Assembly (NCBI RefSeq): GCF_000280055.1 | Contig: NZ_ALAB01000039.1 | Coordinates: 181,649-245,648 of the forward strand | DNA: 64,000 nt | Reading direction: 5' to 3' | Origin: Alishewanella aestuarii B11 | GTDB taxonomy: Bacteria > Pseudomonadota > Gammaproteobacteria > Enterobacterales > Alteromonadaceae | Part shown: one piece after another, positions 17,588 through 24,538 of the stretch | How the letters are laid out: each line of letters starts with the position of its first letter | Position numbering within the stretch: the first letter of the stretch is position 1 | Program-made: the position numbers and the translations under genes | Notes under the pieces: generated by a model | The model's input: only the letters and a program-made list of their open reading frames with translations | Database searches by the model: none | What the model was told of the DNA's origin: nothing

Positions 17588-18265
17588 TTATTCAACAGCG
17601 AGATTAAAGCGATAACCACGCCCACGCAGCGTCTCAATGGGTTTCAGCTCGCCCTCAGGATCGAGTTTCTTCCGCAGCCTGAGGACGAAAACCTCAATTA
17701 CGTTACTGTCGAGATCGAAATCCTGATCGTAGATATGTTCCGTCAGTTCTGTTTTAGAAATGACTTTGGCTGGGTTCAGCATAAAATATTCCAGCACTTT
17801 ATATTCATATGCGGTCAGACTGACTTCCTGGTCTACCAGCCAAACTTGCTGGGTACGGCTATTCAGGGAGATAGGACCTGAACGCAGCAGTGGGTCTGGC
17901 TGTCCTGCTGCACGACGGATCAAGGCGTTACAGCGCGCCAGTAGTTCTTCATTATGAAAAGGTTTGGTCAGATAGTCATCGGCACCGGCATCCAGGCCTT
18001 CTACCTTTTCCTGCCAGCTGCCGCGGGCGGTTAAAATGATAATAGGAGTCTTTATTTCCTGCTTACGCGCTTTACGGATTAACGATAAGCCGTCCAGTTT
18101 TGGCAAACCGAGATCGATGATGGCGAGATCATAGGGATACTCTGACAACTTGAACCAGCCATCGGCACCATCTCCAGCCAGGTCAACGCTAAACTGTTGT
18201 TGTAACAACTGACTTTTAATCTGATCGGCCAGGAGGCTTTCGTCTTCTACTACTAATACCCGCAT
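17588..18265 (-). CDS. PhoP-like response regulator (OmpR family)
   Basis: This 225-residue regulator has an N-terminal receiver (VLVVEDESLL with acidic residues near 8-9; phospho-acceptor Asp in LAIIDLGLPKLDG near 51; KPF Lys near 102). A winged-helix DNA-binding domain follows (LTAYEYKVLEYFML, VIEVFVLRLRKKLD, LRGRGYRF). It lies between the PepSY gene (2-bp gap) and the cognate kinase (1-bp gap), so the three are one transcript. Confidence 0.92.
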   Translation of the reverse strand: MRVLVVEDESLLADQIKSQLLQQQFSVDLAGDGADGWFKLSEYPYDLAIIDLGLPKLDGLSLIRKARKQEIKTPIIILTARGSWQEKVEGLDAGADDYLTKPFHNEELLARCNALIRRAAGQPDPLLRSGPISLNSRTQQVWLVDQEVSLTAYEYKVLEYFMLNPAKVISKTELTEHIYDQDFDLDSNVIEVFVLRLRKKLDPEGELKPIETLRGRGYRFNLAVE

Positions 18266-18267
18266 GC

Positions 18268-18609
18268 TTATTCTTCCCTTTGCACCCGGCCATTCTGACC
18301 GTCTACCAACACATTAACCACCCGACCATCCGATTGCATTACCCTGACCCGGTAATGACGGTTGTCAGCCTGTACTTTTAACACCCGGCCGGGATAGCGC
18401 TGTTGCGCCAGTCGCGTAGCCTGCTCTTTCGATACTTCACGGCTTGCCGGTTGCGCCGGCTGCCGGTGCTGCTCTTTTCGGAGTTCAGCCTGCCGGATCT
18501 GTTCTCTACGTGGCTCAGTCTGCCGGTTTTGTTCGTTTCTCGGTTCCGTCTGGCCATAACAGGACAAACTGAACAGACCAAGCAAGAATAGGGTTATATA
18601 AAATTTCAT
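18268..18609 (-). CDS. Secreted PepSY-domain protein with 10-residue repeats
   Basis: This 113-residue exported protein has an N-terminal hydrophobic signal (ITLFLLGLFSLSC, cleavage or lipidation near Cys17 possible). Three imperfect 10-residue repeats of the form T/A-E-x-R-x-E-Q-x-R-Q follow. The C-terminal PepSY domain carries EQATRLAQQRYPGRVLKVQ and YRVRVMQSDGRVVNVLVD. PepSY proteins often accompany PhoPQ-like systems and may modulate the sensor or a periplasmic protease; that role is inferred. GGAGAG six bases before ATG 18609 decides the start over an upstream ATG at 18627. It is the first gene of the operon. Confidence 0.82.
   Translation of the reverse strand: MKFYITLFLLGLFSLSCYGQTEPRNEQNRQTEPRREQIRQAELRKEQHRQPAQPASREVSKEQATRLAQQRYPGRVLKVQADNRHYRVRVMQSDGRVVNVLVDGQNGRVQREE
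18460..18549 (-). repeat. Three imperfect 30-bp tandem repeats in the PepSY gene
   Basis: Units 18460-18489, 18490-18519 and 18520-18549 each begin CTGCCGG on the plus strand and encode the 10-residue E/R/Q repeats. Confidence 0.8.
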
Positions 18610-18654
18610 TTCACTCTCCAACAACAAGCCGACACTAGGCGCTTAGCAACAACA

Positions 18655-19146
18655 TTAATAGCGATAGGCCGGCCTGGCACTGACTACCAGAGGAATGGTT
18701 CTGCCGGGGTGTTGCTCGGTAAAGGTTTGATAATACCGCCCCCGATATTTATAGGTGACCTGATAGCCATCCAGTACCTGTCTGTAATGTACTGAATTAT
18801 GACGCGTACGGCAATCTTCGTAATAGTGATCACGTTTTGACATATCATGGCCGACACTACCACCAAGCGCGGCACCGGCAACCAGACCAATTCTTTTATT
18901 GGTTTTGTTATTGCCAACAGCATGACCGAGCGCACCGCCGACAATGGCGCCAACAATTGCCGGCGTTGTCGAATCGCGTTGCTCGCGATAGACCGGGGTG
19001 CAATGCGAACTGGCTTGTCGTACCGGGACCTGACTATATACCGGCACCACATCGGTGACCCGTCCATACTCGTGCCTGCCGTGTGCTTGCGTAGCTGCAG
19101 ACCACAACAAGGTGCTGGTCAGTGCAAAATAACAGAGTTTATTCAT
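18655..19146 (-). CDS. Glycine-zipper 2TM-domain envelope protein
   Basis: This 163-residue exported protein has a signal peptide ending near TQAHG (about 22). A glycine zipper follows (AIVGAIVGGALGHAVG and LVAGAALGGSVGHDM, about 64-102), then a Tyr/Arg-rich C-terminal domain (YRQVLDGYQVTYKYRGRYY). This is the Rickettsia 17-kDa/SlyB-like class of outer-membrane-associated proteins; the precise role is unknown. It has its own spacing upstream of the PepSY operon and may share PhoPQ-like control, as SlyB does in enterics (inference). Confidence 0.8.
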   Translation of the reverse strand: MNKLCYFALTSTLLWSAATQAHGRHEYGRVTDVVPVYSQVPVRQASSHCTPVYREQRDSTTPAIVGAIVGGALGHAVGNNKTNKRIGLVAGAALGGSVGHDMSKRDHYYEDCRTRHNSVHYRQVLDGYQVTYKYRGRYYQTFTEQHPGRTIPLVVSARPAYRY

Positions 19147-19417
19147 CGGTCACCTCCGATTTCAGCTTTACCGATAGCTTAGTGGGGGGTGTCTTAATTG
19201 TTGCTGAATGTTTCAAAACTTATTTTGTTTATTTTTTATTAAAAATTTGCCAATTTTATTTTGCGTGCTAGTTTTATTTTTGGTTGGTATCTTTGTGTCA
19301 GGTAAGCAGGTGTGTCGCCCGGGTGACAGTGCGGTGTCTGCCAACCCCGCAGGTTTACTCAATAGTTGTAGCGAGCAAGTCAGCCGCATGCCTGACTGTT
19401 TCGGGAGGAAACATCAG

Positions 19418-19723
19418 ATGAAAAAGCTTGTGCTCTCTGCCATGCTGGCAGCATTAGTACTGGGTGCCAATTATACGCTGGCCAATACAACGGGTCAGAC
19501 GTTGACCAGAGCGACGGCTGAAGCTTCAACTAAGTTAAAGCTGAATCAGGCCAGTGTTGAACAACTCACTGCTATCCCCGGTTTGGGTAAAGTCAAGGCT
19601 CAGGCCATTTTGGACCATATCAGTGAGCATGGCGAGATTAAAAGCCAAGCCGAGCTGACCAAAGTTAAAGGGATTGGCGACAAACTGGCGGCTAAAGTGG
19701 CTGAATACGTCAGTTTTGAGTAA
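19418..19723 (+). CDS. ComEA-like helix-hairpin-helix protein
   Basis: This 101-residue exported protein has a signal peptide (MKKLVLSAMLAALVLGANYTLA, residues 1-22) and a C-terminal double HhH motif (LNQASVEQLTAIPGLGKVKAQAIL, then LTKVKGIGDKLAAKV). The HhH fold binds DNA without sequence specificity. Such small ComEA homologues retain incoming DNA in the periplasm in naturally competent gammaproteobacteria; competence here is not shown. GGGAGG before ATG 19418 decides the start; the open frame extends upstream to 19208 but that part looks non-coding. Confidence 0.88.
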   Translation: MKKLVLSAMLAALVLGANYTLANTTGQTLTRATAEASTKLKLNQASVEQLTAIPGLGKVKAQAILDHISEHGEIKSQAELTKVKGIGDKLAAKVAEYVSFE

Positions 19724-19730
19724 GCAGACC

Positions 19731-19758
19731 AGGGCGTGTTTAACTCACGCCCTAACTT
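19731..19758. terminator. Terminator between comEA-like and HDOD genes
   Basis: Arms AGGGCGTG (19731-19738) and CACGCCCT (19746-19753) flank a 7-nt loop. It lies between convergent stops and is probably bidirectional. Confidence 0.7.
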
Positions 19759-20984
19759 TAGGCGATTTCGCCTAAAGCTTTCATCTGTTCATTCGCCCAT
19801 TGCACAGCCTGATGGTAGACGTCCGGGATCTTATCCGTCGGCAGTTTGAGCTTTTCGATTAGTGCGGTGGCTTGTGGCCAACTGGCATTTTCATAACATT
19901 CAATCAGCTGGATAAAGCCGGCCAGTTCACCGGTTTTTTCAATCAGTGCCGCTTTGATCTCATTAGCCAGTGGCAGCTTTTCCATTACACTGCTGATCGG
20001 TTCATCGAGTATCGCATCCATCAGTGACATCATGCCGGTTAAATAGGCTTTGTCCTGTGATACCCGTCCGGACAGACCGGCTAATCCTTCGGCAAAATTT
20101 GCTCTTGTCATAGAGAGTCGCATTAACTCGGCGGGTTTATCGCTACTAATTTGAGCGGTAAATAACAGTGACAGGAATTTCTTTAACTCGGCTTGGCCAA
20201 GCACAATAAGCGCTTGTTTGATGGTTTCGACTTCTGCCCGGCGCCGGAAAATCGCCGAGTTGCTATAGCGCAGTAGTTTGTAGGACAGGGTCACATCCCG
20301 TTTGAAAATTTCGGTGATCCTGGCTAGGTCCATATCGGCCTGAGAGGTTTCGTACAACAGTTCTGCCAACGCCAGTTGTGACGGGGAAAGTGCCCGGGTT
20401 TGTAGCATTTCAGGCTTAGAAAAAAAGTAGCCCTGAAAATAGCTAAAGCCCAGCGCCAACGTCTGCTGAAATTCGGCGTTGGTTTCGACTTTTTCTGCCA
20501 GTAGCTTAATATGCGGGAAATCCGCAATCGCTTGCTTAATCTCTTCGATTTGCTCGGCATTGGTACTGCGAATATCGATTTTAATAATATCAATGTAAGG
20601 GTAAAAATGCCGCCAGACGTTTTTGTGCTCGTAATCATCCAGCGCCAGGGTATAGCCTTGTTCTTTCAGATGCTGGCACTCGGCCAGTAAGCGTTTACCG
20701 GGTTGAATGGTTTCCAACACTTCGATGACTACCTGCTCTTTGGGTAGCATGCTGGGGTATTTTTTTAGCAGAGTGTCCAGGGTGAAGTTGATAAAGCCGG
20801 GTTTGTCGCCAAGAAAGTCGTCCAAACCAAAACTGAGTTGGCTACCTTCTACCATCTTGGAGGTGGCTTCGTCGCCGTCAATATTCGGAAACGCATTTTC
20901 TACACCATCCCGGAATAACAGTTCGTATCCAAACAGTACTTTATTGCGATCTAAGATAGGTTGGCGCGCGGCGTAAAAATACAT
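19758..20984 (-). CDS. EAL-HDOD (YuxH-type) signalling protein
   Basis: This 408-residue protein has an N-terminal EAL-like domain (about 1-200) and a C-terminal HDOD domain (about 205-400). The EAL signature reads ELL (in GYELLFR) and the later DDFG position reads DDYE, so c-di-GMP hydrolysis is doubtful and a binding or scaffold role is more likely. HDOD proteins of this type influence motility and biofilm switching in related bacteria. ATG 20984 has GGAGAAG nine bases upstream and matches the family opening FYARQPILD; a longer frame to 21041 is not needed. Confidence 0.85.
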   Translation of the reverse strand: MYFYAARQPILDRNKVLFGYELLFRDGVENAFPNIDGDEATSKMVEGSQLSFGLDDFLGDKPGFINFTLDTLLKKYPSMLPKEQVVIEVLETIQPGKRLLAECQHLKEQGYTLALDDYEHKNVWRHFYPYIDIIKIDIRSTNAEQIEEIKQAIADFPHIKLLAEKVETNAEFQQTLALGFSYFQGYFFSKPEMLQTRALSPSQLALAELLYETSQADMDLARITEIFKRDVTLSYKLLRYSNSAIFRRRAEVETIKQALIVLGQAELKKFLSLLFTAQISSDKPAELMRLSMTRANFAEGLAGLSGRVSQDKAYLTGMMSLMDAILDEPISSVMEKLPLANEIKAALIEKTGELAGFIQLIECYENASWPQATALIEKLKLPTDKIPDVYHQAVQWANEQMKALGEIA

Positions 20985-21080
20985 AGGCAACACTTCTCCG
21001 GCTAACATCAGCAAGGGCCTGACATATTTCAGGCCCATCAAGTCTATTACCGGTATTCTAGCAGCTGTTAATATACCCTG

Positions 21081-22574
21081 TTAGCGCTTTTTGACTTCCT
21101 GCTGCATTTTGGCAAAGAGTTGCAGAATTGACGGTGCCGGAGTCTTTGTCAGCAAACTTACCAGCACAATCGCCAGGGTACTGAAGATCACGCCAGGTAC
21201 AATTTCATACAGCCATTGACTCAGTGGCAAACCATTGATGGTGAGTGGTGCATAGATCCAAAACAATACCGTCAGGGCGCCAACCACGATACCGCTAAGA
21301 GCACCTGCGAATGTCATCCGTTGCCAGTACAGGCTAAGGATAATCAGCGGTCCAAAGGCGGCACCAAACCCTGCCCAGGCATTACTGACCAGTTGCAGTA
21401 CTGAGCTGTTACGGTCAAATGCCAGCATGATGGCGACGATAGCGACCGCCAGCACAGATAACCGGCCAATCACCACCAGTTCCGCCTGTGAAGCATCACG
21501 TTTGACAAAGGTTTTATAGAAATCTTCGGTCAGTGAGCTGGAGGTAACCAGCAGTTGGGAAGAGATGGTACTCATAATCGCCGCCAGGATCGCCGCTAGT
21601 AAGAAGCCGCTGATTAGCGGATGGAACAAAAACTGCGAAAAGATAATAAAGATTGTTTCCGGGTCCTGTAGTGTCATCTCGGTTTTTGCCACATAGGCAA
21701 TACCAACAAAACCGGTCATCACAGCACCAACGATGGTTACCAGCATCCAGCTCATACCGATGCGCCGTGCTGCTTTAATATCTTTTACTGAGCGAATGGC
21801 CATAAAACGGACAATAATATGTGGCTGGCCGAAATAACCCAGACCCCAGGACAGCGCCGAGATAATCGCCAGTGCTGAGCTGGCACCAACCCAACTTAAC
21901 AGATCCGGATTGATGGTTCTAACAATCTGATTGACTTCGCCAAGACCTCCCAGATGATCAATCGCCACCACCGGTACTAACACCAGCGCGATAAACATCA
22001 GACAGCCTTGCACAAAATCGGTCAAACTTACCGCCAGAAAGCCGCCAATCAGGGTATAGATCACGACCACACCGGCGGTAACAAAAAGTCCCAGCTCATA
22101 ATCAAAGCCAAAAGAGCTTTCAAACAGCTTACCGCCGCCAACTACGCCGGATGAGGTGTAGAGCGTAAAGAACACAATAATCACCAGCGATGAGACTAAG
22201 CGCAGCAAACGGGTGCGATCTTCAAAGCGTTTTTCAAAATAATCCGGAATGGTAATGGCATCCTGCGCCAGCTCGGTGTAAACCCGCAGCCGCGGTGCCA
22301 CTATTAAATAGTTAAGATAGGCGCCAATCAATAACCCGACGGCGATCCAGGTACTGCTTAAACCGGACAGGTACATAGCACCAGGCAGGCCCATCAGCAT
22401 CCAGCCGCTCATATCAGAGGCGCCGGCCGAAAGGGCGGTGACACTGGGGCTTAACTTACGTCCACCCAGCATATAGCCTGAGACATCATTATCGGTGGTA
22501 CGGTAGGCATAAAGCCCGATTGCGATCATCGCCAGAAAATAGAGGGCGAGCGAAAAGAGAGTGGCAGTTTCCAA
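21081..22574 (-). CDS. putP: Sodium/proline symporter (PutP)
   Basis: This 497-residue transporter of the sodium:solute symporter family has about 13 membrane segments. TTDNDVSGYMLGGRKLSP and ALSAGASDMSGWMLMGLPGA lie at the N-terminus and GLGYFGQPHIIVRFMAI in the middle, all typical of PutP. It imports proline with Na+ for catabolism or osmoprotection. No putA is in the window. The 305-bp upstream region holds two long inverted repeats. Confidence 0.95.
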   Translation of the reverse strand: METATLFSLALYFLAMIAIGLYAYRTTDNDVSGYMLGGRKLSPSVTALSAGASDMSGWMLMGLPGAMYLSGLSSTWIAVGLLIGAYLNYLIVAPRLRVYTELAQDAITIPDYFEKRFEDRTRLLRLVSSLVIIVFFTLYTSSGVVGGGKLFESSFGFDYELGLFVTAGVVVIYTLIGGFLAVSLTDFVQGCLMFIALVLVPVVAIDHLGGLGEVNQIVRTINPDLLSWVGASSALAIISALSWGLGYFGQPHIIVRFMAIRSVKDIKAARRIGMSWMLVTIVGAVMTGFVGIAYVAKTEMTLQDPETIFIIFSQFLFHPLISGFLLAAILAAIMSTISSQLLVTSSSLTEDFYKTFVKRDASQAELVVIGRLSVLAVAIVAIMLAFDRNSSVLQLVSNAWAGFGAAFGPLIILSLYWQRMTFAGALSGIVVGALTVLFWIYAPLTINGLPLSQWLYEIVPGVIFSTLAIVLVSLLTKTPAPSILQLFAKMQQEVKKR

Positions 22575-22879
22575 ACTAAGCTCCTGTTATTGTTATAGTA
22601 AAACGAGCTGACCTTTACTGACGTCTGTGACTATGGCTGACTTCGGCCAGAACGCGTCAGCAAAGGTCAAATCATAATAAATTTAGCTAGACTAAGACTT
22701 TGAGCGGTAACTGCAGCCTTTAGTCTTAGTTCAGCTTAGGGTAAATGCTAACAAGATGACGGCGGGCTGGCTAGTGCTTTGCTACCAGCCCGCCTTGTTG
22801 ATTGTGGGATCTGCCGAATCCGTGCTGTTATTCCGGCCTTTTAACCAGGCCTTTTAAGCAGAATGTTTAATCAGGCCTT
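22575..22879. promoter_or_regulatory. 305-bp gap upstream of putP with stacked inverted repeats
   Basis: The gap between batD and putP contains three structures. The first is TGACCTTTACTGACG (22609-22623) facing CGTCAGCAAAGGTCA (22655-22669), 14 of 15 paired. The second is ACTAAGACT (22691-22699) facing AGTCTTAGT (22722-22730), perfect. The third is a batD-proximal hairpin at 22761-22794. The first two lie in the likely putP promoter or leader and could be operators or leader-RNA stems. No gene was seen. Confidence 0.6.
22761..22794 (-). terminator. Strong hairpin downstream of batD
   Basis: Perfect 10-bp arms GGCGGGCTGG (22761-22770) and CCAGCCCGCC (22785-22794), with extra pairs inside, lie about 86 bp after the batD stop. 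No T tract follows on the minus strand, so termination there is uncertain. Confidence 0.45.
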
Positions 22880-22883
22880 TTAA
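22835..22883. repeat. Three direct repeats of GGCCTTTTAA at the 3' end of batD
   Basis: Identical 10-mers lie at 22835-22844, 22848-22857 and 22874-22883, embedded in longer imperfect CAGGCCTTTTAA(T/C) units. The last covers the batD stop codon, so the stop-containing segment appears to have been duplicated. Confidence 0.7.
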
Positions 22884-24538
22884 TCAGGGTATAGCGGCTG
22901 TAGCTGAACCTCCCGCTGCGAAGTATGGTTAGCTTTGCGCTTTAACCAGGCCTGATACAGCGCCTCACCTTGCCAACTCTCGGTTTGCGGGCTGTACAAC
23001 ACCTGCTCCAGCTTTCGAATCTCTGCTTTTAATGCCGGATCACTCACTTTAGCGGCAAGCTCACCCAGCGAGCGGCATGCCGGCGGATAGGCGCCGGCGG
23101 CCAGACGCAGTAATGTCTGCTCTGCCTTTTTCGGGGAATTATTGTTACAGGCCTGTTTAAAGGCATGCTTACCGGCATCGACCGCGACGGTATTGGGGTT
23201 GTCCGTTTGATTGCCAGCTTGATTGTTAGCGCGCAGCATACGGCGTCCAAGCCACAGCCAGCATAATGCCACAGTGCTCAGCAGCCAGGCGGCTAACAAT
23301 ACCGTGCTCAGATAATTCCATTGCCAGGGGCTGTTGGCAGCTGTTACTGGCAGCAATTCTGGGCTGCTTAGCGTTGGCAGCGACATCGTCGGTTGGGCAT
23401 TCCCGGTTACCTGCAGCGCACGGGCTGGCAACACCGCATATTCCAGCCGGTTGGTCTGGCTATTCCACCATGGCAGACGCACTTCAGGTAAGACTAACTC
23501 GCCTTCATTACTGGCAATCAGGGCACTGGTAAAGACTTTTTGCGCCACCTGCCGGCCGCTACGCTCAGCACCGCGGCTTTGTGGCTGTTCCTGATAGGCC
23601 CGCAATGAGGTGGGCAGTTGCTGGTCCAGATCCGGCAGCTGATTCGCGGCGACATCGACGGCCGAAAGGGTAATAATCCGGGTCACAGGCTCACCGGCTT
23701 TTAGCTGTTGACTATCCGGTTGCCATTCTTCGGTTAGCGTTACCAGGCCGGCTATCAGCCAGCGACCCGGGAAGTTTTCCGGTTGTGGTTTCACTTCCAG
23801 CTGCACTGGCTCCGCTTCGGCCATTACGGTTTTACTGCGCGAGAAGTAGTTAAAACGCTCTGGATTACGCTCTATCATTTCACCGGTAAAAAGTGGCGGG
23901 GCTATGACAAAGTCACCGCTGCGCTGTGGGATCAACAAATAGCGACGTGTAATGGTGCGGTAACGTACGCCGTCAATCAGGGCGGTGCCTTCGGTATCTG
24001 GGCCCAGGCGCTGAATTTCGGCGCCTTCCAGTGCCGGCTCTGTCAGATTGCCGCGTTGCAAGTCACCACTAAAGTAAATCACCACGTCGTAGTACAGCAT
24101 TTGTTGCACATAGGCAGAGGGGTAACCGACTAATTTCGCCTCCAGAAAGAGGTCGCGCCGGTTTTGCGCCTGACTACTTTCAATAATGGTCAGTTCAATT
24201 GGTTCGGAGCGCACGCCGTTTAACTCAAAGGCCGGGATCCGGTAACTACCGGTGTTACTGGCAAATAATGACACACTCCAGCTGGTGTTATGCTGTGTTA
24301 CGCCGTTTATCACCTGGGTACTTTGACTTACCGACGGCAGCATAACCCTGAAGTCTTGCTCCAGTACCCGAAAATCTATGGCATCGGCGGCAAAACGCCC
24401 ATCAGCGCTTACTGTCAGGGTAATGGCTTCCCCCAGCATGGCCGGGTTTTTGTCGACACTGCTGCTCAGGCTGCTAAAGGCCTGTGCGGCCGACAGCGGC
24501 AAAAATAACAGCAGCAAACTAAGAAAACGGCTTACCAT
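22880..24538 (-). CDS. batD: BatD-type envelope protein
   Basis: This 552-residue protein has a signal peptide (about 1-20), long beta-rich BatD domains (SSVDKNPAMLGEAITLTV at about 26-43, further Ig-like strands to about 390) and one membrane segment (YLSTVLLAAWLLSTVALCWLW, about 408-430). The tail is short and cytoplasmic. It is the last gene of a MoxR-Bat operon; its start overlaps the batBC stop by 7 bp. BatD probably forms part of a periplasmic complex with the VWA proteins, linked to stress or oxygen tolerance in Bacteroides and Leptospira (family knowledge). Confidence 0.88.
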   Translation of the reverse strand: MVSRFLSLLLLFLPLSAAQAFSSLSSSVDKNPAMLGEAITLTVSADGRFAADAIDFRVLEQDFRVMLPSVSQSTQVINGVTQHNTSWSVSLFASNTGSYRIPAFELNGVRSEPIELTIIESSQAQNRRDLFLEAKLVGYPSAYVQQMLYYDVVIYFSGDLQRGNLTEPALEGAEIQRLGPDTEGTALIDGVRYRTITRRYLLIPQRSGDFVIAPPLFTGEMIERNPERFNYFSRSKTVMAEAEPVQLEVKPQPENFPGRWLIAGLVTLTEEWQPDSQQLKAGEPVTRIITLSAVDVAANQLPDLDQQLPTSLRAYQEQPQSRGAERSGRQVAQKVFTSALIASNEGELVLPEVRLPWWNSQTNRLEYAVLPARALQVTGNAQPTMSLPTLSSPELLPVTAANSPWQWNYLSTVLLAAWLLSTVALCWLWLGRRMLRANNQAGNQTDNPNTVAVDAGKHAFKQACNNNSPKKAEQTLLRLAAGAYPPACRSLGELAAKVSDPALKAEIRKLEQVLYSPQTESWQGEALYQAWLKRKANHTSQREVQLQPLYPD

